Shown one piece after another: positions 4,808 through 7,388 of a stretch of 7,388 nt of DNA. The notes below the pieces were generated by a model. It was not told where the DNA came from and ran no database searches. It saw only the letters and a list, made by a program, of their open reading frames with translations. Each line of letters begins with the position of its first letter. Positions within the stretch are counted from its first letter, which is position 1. Source of the stretch: Asaia bogorensis (GTDB lineage: Bacteria > Pseudomonadota > Alphaproteobacteria > Acetobacterales > Acetobacteraceae); NCBI GenBank assembly GCA_945886995.1, contig CAMCZJ010000150.1, positions 1-7,388 on the forward strand. Direction: 5' to 3'. The position numbers were made by a program, and so were the translations under genes.

Positions 4808-7122
4808 AGCAGTTACGCGCTTTTTTTGCCCTTTTTGTCTTCCTGGCCCTGGCCGTGCCTTTGGCCGCGCAGGAACCTGCCCGCGGCGGCGGTCGCATCA
4901 CGGCCGTTGAGGTGCTGGGCACCCAGCGGATAGACCCTGATACGGTGCGTAGTTACATGCTGGTTCAGGTTGGCGACGCCGCGGAACAGGACCAAATTGA
5001 CCGTAGTCTGCGCGCGCTTTTTGCGACAGGGCTGTTTCGTGATGTGACGATCCGCACCGAAGGCAGCCGCGTGGTGGTGCAGGTGGTGGAAAACCCCCTG
5101 ATCAACCGCGTTGCTTTTGAAGGCAACCGGCGTATCTCTAGCGAAATTCTGCGCAGCGTTGTGCAAATTCAGCCGCGCGGCGTCTTTACCCCAGCGGCGG
5201 TGCAGACGGATCGGCAGCGCATATTGGAACTTTATGCGCGGCGCGGGCGGTTTCGCGCGACCGTTGAGCCCAAAATCGTGGAGCTTGAACAGAACCGCGT
5301 TGATCTGGTGTTTGAAATTGTCGAAGGCGATCCGGCACTGATCGCGCGCGTAAATTTTGTTGGCAATAATGCCTTCTCCGAAGCGCGGCTCAGGGATGTG
5401 GTTTCCTCTCAGGAACAGGCATGGTTCCGCCTGCTGTCTTCAAGCGACATCTATGATCCCGAACGCCTGACCTATGATCGCGAATTGCTGCGCCGCTTTT
5501 ACCTCCGCCAAGGCTTTGCCGATGTGCAGGTCACAGGTTCTTCCGGTGAATTGACCCCGGATCGCAGCGCGTTCTTCGTCACCTTCACGATCAATGAAGG
5601 GCAACGCTATCGCGTCGGCAAGGTTGAGATCATCAGCGAAGTCCCTCGTATCAGCATCACTGGGCTGCGCGGCGAAGTCGAAATCGCCGATGGCGAATGG
5701 TATGATGGCGATTCAGTGGAGCGCGCCGCCACCGCCCTTGCCGATGCGCTGCAAGGGCGCGGTGAAAGCTTCATCGAAGTGCTGCCTCGCATCACCCGCA
5801 ATCCGGAAGCGGCCACCATTGATCTGGCCTTCATTGTGCGTGAAGGCCCCCGCGCCTTTGTCGAGCGGATTGACATCTCCGGCAATACGCGCACGGAAGA
5901 CCGTGTGATCCGCCGCGAGTTCCGCCTTGCTGAAGGCGATCCGATGAATGCGCGGCAAATCCGCCGTTCGCGTGACCGCATTCGGTCCCTGGGTTACTTT
6001 TCCGATGTCCAAATCACCAATCAGCCCGGTTCAGGGCCTGAACAAGTGAATTTGATGACATCGGTCGTGGAACGTGCCACCGGCGAATTCACCCTGGGCG
6101 GCGGTTACGCCACTGATGCGGGGCTTTTGTTGGATGTGGGCGTGCGGGAACGCAACCTGCTCGGCATGGGGCTCGATGGTCGTGTTGGCGGCGTATTGGC
6201 GCAAAAGCGCAGCCAGCTTGATCTTTCGGTCACTGATCCGCAATTCCTGGATCGTAATCTGGCCGCCGGGGCGGATGCCTTTCTGATCAATCGTGATTTG
6301 CGCTTTGTGACCGGCTATCGCGAAAGGCGCGCAGGCTTTGCGCTGCGTACCGGTTATGAAATCAATGACCGGCTACGGCAAAACTGGTCCTATTCGCTGA
6401 TTGATCGGGACATCTTTGATATCAACAGCTTTGCTTCTCGCTTCATTCAGGAACAGGCTGGTCGCACACTGCTTTCGCAGGTTTCCACCACCGTTACCTA
6501 TGACATGCGCGATAGCCGCGTTGAACCGCGTTCTGGTTATGTGGTGCGTGTGGGTGGCGATTACGCTGGGATTGGTGGTGATGTGAACTACTTCCGCACC
6601 CGCGCCGATGGGCAATATTACATTCCCTTTGAACGCTGGTTGAATGACCCTGATTTCGTGCTGGTGCTTGCTGCCGGTGGCGGGATTCTGAGCCCGCTTG
6701 GCGACAAGGATGACCGCATTGTGGACCGTTTCTTCCTGGGTGGTGAAAACCTGCGTGGCTTCCGCCTTGGGGGCGCCGGCCCGCAGGATACTTCAACAGG
6801 GGATTCGCTCGGTGGTCAGGTTCTCTGGACCACCTCAGCGGAGATGCGCTTCCCCTTGCCGCTCCCGAATGAGCTGGGCCTTCTGGGCCGCACCTTTGTG
6901 GATGTGGGTTCGCTTTCCGGCATTCCGGACAGCTATTTCGACCAAACCAAATATCCCGGCGCCAAACCGGTAGATGACGCTGATCCGCGCGTCAGCGTGG
7001 GTATTGGCTTTTCTTGGCGTAGCCCGATCGGGCTGATCAATATTGATTTCGGCAAAGCTATTGTGAAGAAAGACTACGACAAGACTCAGCTTTTCCGCCT
7101 TGGCTTCGGTACACGCTTCTAA
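4804..7122 (+). CDS. bamA: Outer membrane protein assembly factor BamA (Omp85)
   Basis: This 772-residue outer-membrane protein is the core of the BAM complex, which folds and inserts beta-barrel proteins. Residues 1-22 form a signal peptide: a basic start, a Phe/Leu/Ala core, and likely cleavage after A22. Five POTRA domains follow at about 31-98, 99-176, 179-267, 270-349 and 351-425. Their repeated V-x-x-x-G-N pattern is visible as V-A-F-E-G-N (103-108), V-N-F-V-G-N (183-188) and I-D-I-S-G-N (356-361); the last POTRA ends with R-S-L-G-Y-F-S-D-V-Q-I (394-404). The beta-barrel spans about 426-772. The loop-6 motif L-R-G-F (650-653), equivalent to the VRGF motif, is present, and the chain ends in Phe, the usual outer-membrane C-terminal signal. 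The start is GTG at 4804; no alternative start exists upstream before a TAG at 4768-4770, and this start gives a proper signal peptide. The Skp-like chaperone gene follows 17 nt downstream. The frame is intact and of typical length. Confidence 0.97.
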   Translation: MKQLRAFFALFVFLALAVPLAAQEPARGGGRITAVEVLGTQRIDPDTVRSYMLVQVGDAAEQDQIDRSLRALFATGLFRDVTIRTEGSRVVVQVVENPLINRVAFEGNRRISSEILRSVVQIQPRGVFTPAAVQTDRQRILELYARRGRFRATVEPKIVELEQNRVDLVFEIVEGDPALIARVNFVGNNAFSEARLRDVVSSQEQAWFRLLSSSDIYDPERLTYDRELLRRFYLRQGFADVQVTGSSGELTPDRSAFFVTFTINEGQRYRVGKVEIISEVPRISITGLRGEVEIADGEWYDGDSVERAATALADALQGRGESFIEVLPRITRNPEAATIDLAFIVREGPRAFVERIDISGNTRTEDRVIRREFRLAEGDPMNARQIRRSRDRIRSLGYFSDVQITNQPGSGPEQVNLMTSVVERATGEFTLGGGYATDAGLLLDVGVRERNLLGMGLDGRVGGVLAQKRSQLDLSVTDPQFLDRNLAAGADAFLINRDLRFVTGYRERRAGFALRTGYEINDRLRQNWSYSLIDRDIFDINSFASRFIQEQAGRTLLSQVSTTVTYDMRDSRVEPRSGYVVRVGGDYAGIGGDVNYFRTRADGQYYIPFERWLNDPDFVLVLAAGGGILSPLGDKDDRIVDRFFLGGENLRGFRLGGAGPQDTSTGDSLGGQVLWTTSAEMRFPLPLPNELGLLGRTFVDVGSLSGIPDSYFDQTKYPGAKPVDDADPRVSVGIGFSWRSPIGLINIDFGKAIVKKDYDKTQLFRLGFGTRF

Positions 7123-7128
7123 CACGGG

Positions 7129-7143
7129 ATGATTGCCCCATGA
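7129..7143 (+). other. Possible four-codon mini-ORF overlapping the skp-like start
   Basis: ATG ATT GCC CCA TGA sits in the 17-nt bamA-skp gap and its stop overlaps the next ATG as ATGA. No clear ribosome site precedes it, and the downstream gene also lacks a strong one (only a GGGAT, 7126-7130). Coupling from bamA termination, 6 nt upstream, is conceivable. The first ATG is not a start for the Skp-like protein because it is out of frame. Confidence 0.13.
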
Positions 7144-7388
7144 TCCGCCTTGTCCTTGCCGCGCTATTGGCCTTCCCCATGGTGGCCGCGGCGCAGAATC
7201 AACCGGGCTGGTTCGTGCCAGGCCAGGGGCAGGCGCAGCCGCAAGGTCAGCGCCCCGCGCAGCCCGCTCAGCCGCAGCGCCCGCCGCAGACGGCCCAGGC
7301 AGTTGCCCCTCTACCGCCCGGCACACCGCCACCAGCCGCCGTGATTGGCGTCGTGGATGTGCCGGAAATCCAGCGCGTTTCCACCGCC
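7140..7388 (+). CDS. Skp/OmpH-family periplasmic chaperone, N-terminal fragment
   Basis: An ATG at 7140 opens a frame of 83 codons that is still open at the window end. Residues 1-18 look like a signal peptide (M-I-R, then a Leu/Ala/Val core, likely cleaved after the A-A-A at 16-18). Residues 19-65 are a Pro/Gln-rich low-complexity stretch with 12 Gln and 14 Pro in 47 residues. Then I-G-V-V-D-V-P-E-I-Q-R-V (69-80) resembles the first beta strand and following turn of OmpH/Skp proteins. From family knowledge, Skp is a trimeric 'jellyfish' holdase that carries unfolded outer-membrane proteins to BamA, and its gene usually directly follows bamA, as here. The coiled-coil tentacles that would prove the call lie outside the window. 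Another exported Pro-rich protein is possible but less likely. The symbol is left blank because the diagnostic part is missing. Confidence 0.72.
   Translation, partial: MIRLVLAALLAFPMVAAAQNQPGWFVPGQGQAQPQGQRPAQPAQPQRPPQTAQAVAPLPPGTPPPAAVIGVVDVPEIQRVSTA

Noticed and set aside
4821..4827. Run of seven T just after the bamA start, as a possible intrinsic terminator
   Set aside because: No stable GC stem precedes it, and the T run is explained by Phe codons of the signal peptide.
1..7388. Mobile element, CRISPR array, toxin-antitoxin or defence system
   Set aside because: There are no direct repeat arrays, transposase-like or nuclease-like motifs, or composition breaks apart from the short bamA leader. 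All long frames on the plus strand are accounted for by core genes.

Overview
The window is a compact, one-strand (+) housekeeping gene cluster, about 96% coding, from a GC-rich Gram-negative bacterium. Gene order, read from recognisable proteins, is pyrH (3' end only) - frr - uppS - cdsA - dxr - rseP - bamA - skp/ompH-like (5' end only). This is the well-known translation/isoprenoid/envelope cluster of proteobacteria. The protein style fits an alphaproteobacterium: an RseP of 367 residues with a single PDZ domain, a BamA of 772 residues with five POTRA domains, and GC-rich codons. A Rhodospirillales/Acetobacteraceae-like source is my guess from that style; no 16S rRNA or other taxonomic marker is present.

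Layout. Positions 1-171 are the end of UMP kinase and 190-756 is ribosome recycling factor. After a 76-nt gap, uppS (833-1576), cdsA (1578-2423, GTG start) and dxr (2414-3601) are packed almost end to end: one base separates uppS from cdsA, and cdsA overlaps dxr by 10 nt. rseP (3629-4732) starts at TTG behind a clear Shine-Dalgarno. A 71-nt G-rich gap precedes bamA (4804-7122, GTG start). A 17-nt gap precedes the Skp-like gene, which runs off the window end.

How the genes work together. Dxr commits carbon to the MEP isoprenoid pathway. UppS turns the resulting C5 units into the undecaprenyl carrier lipid for peptidoglycan and surface polysaccharides. CdsA makes CDP-diacylglycerol for phospholipids. 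RseP is a membrane-embedded regulatory protease. BamA inserts outer-membrane proteins, and Skp is the periplasmic chaperone that delivers them. PyrH supplies UDP for nucleic acids and UDP-sugars, and Frr recycles ribosomes.

I found no mobile element, CRISPR array, tRNA/rRNA, phage gene, pseudogene or foreign-looking gene, and no undescribed multigene system. The observations worth a second look are small. Three tiny ORFs end exactly on the start codons of uppS, bamA and skp (ATGA/GTGA overlaps). A Pro/Gln-rich spacer sits at the front of the Skp-like protein. Dxr has two unusual active-site-loop residues. There are long G runs in cdsA and upstream of bamA, and several starts are non-ATG.
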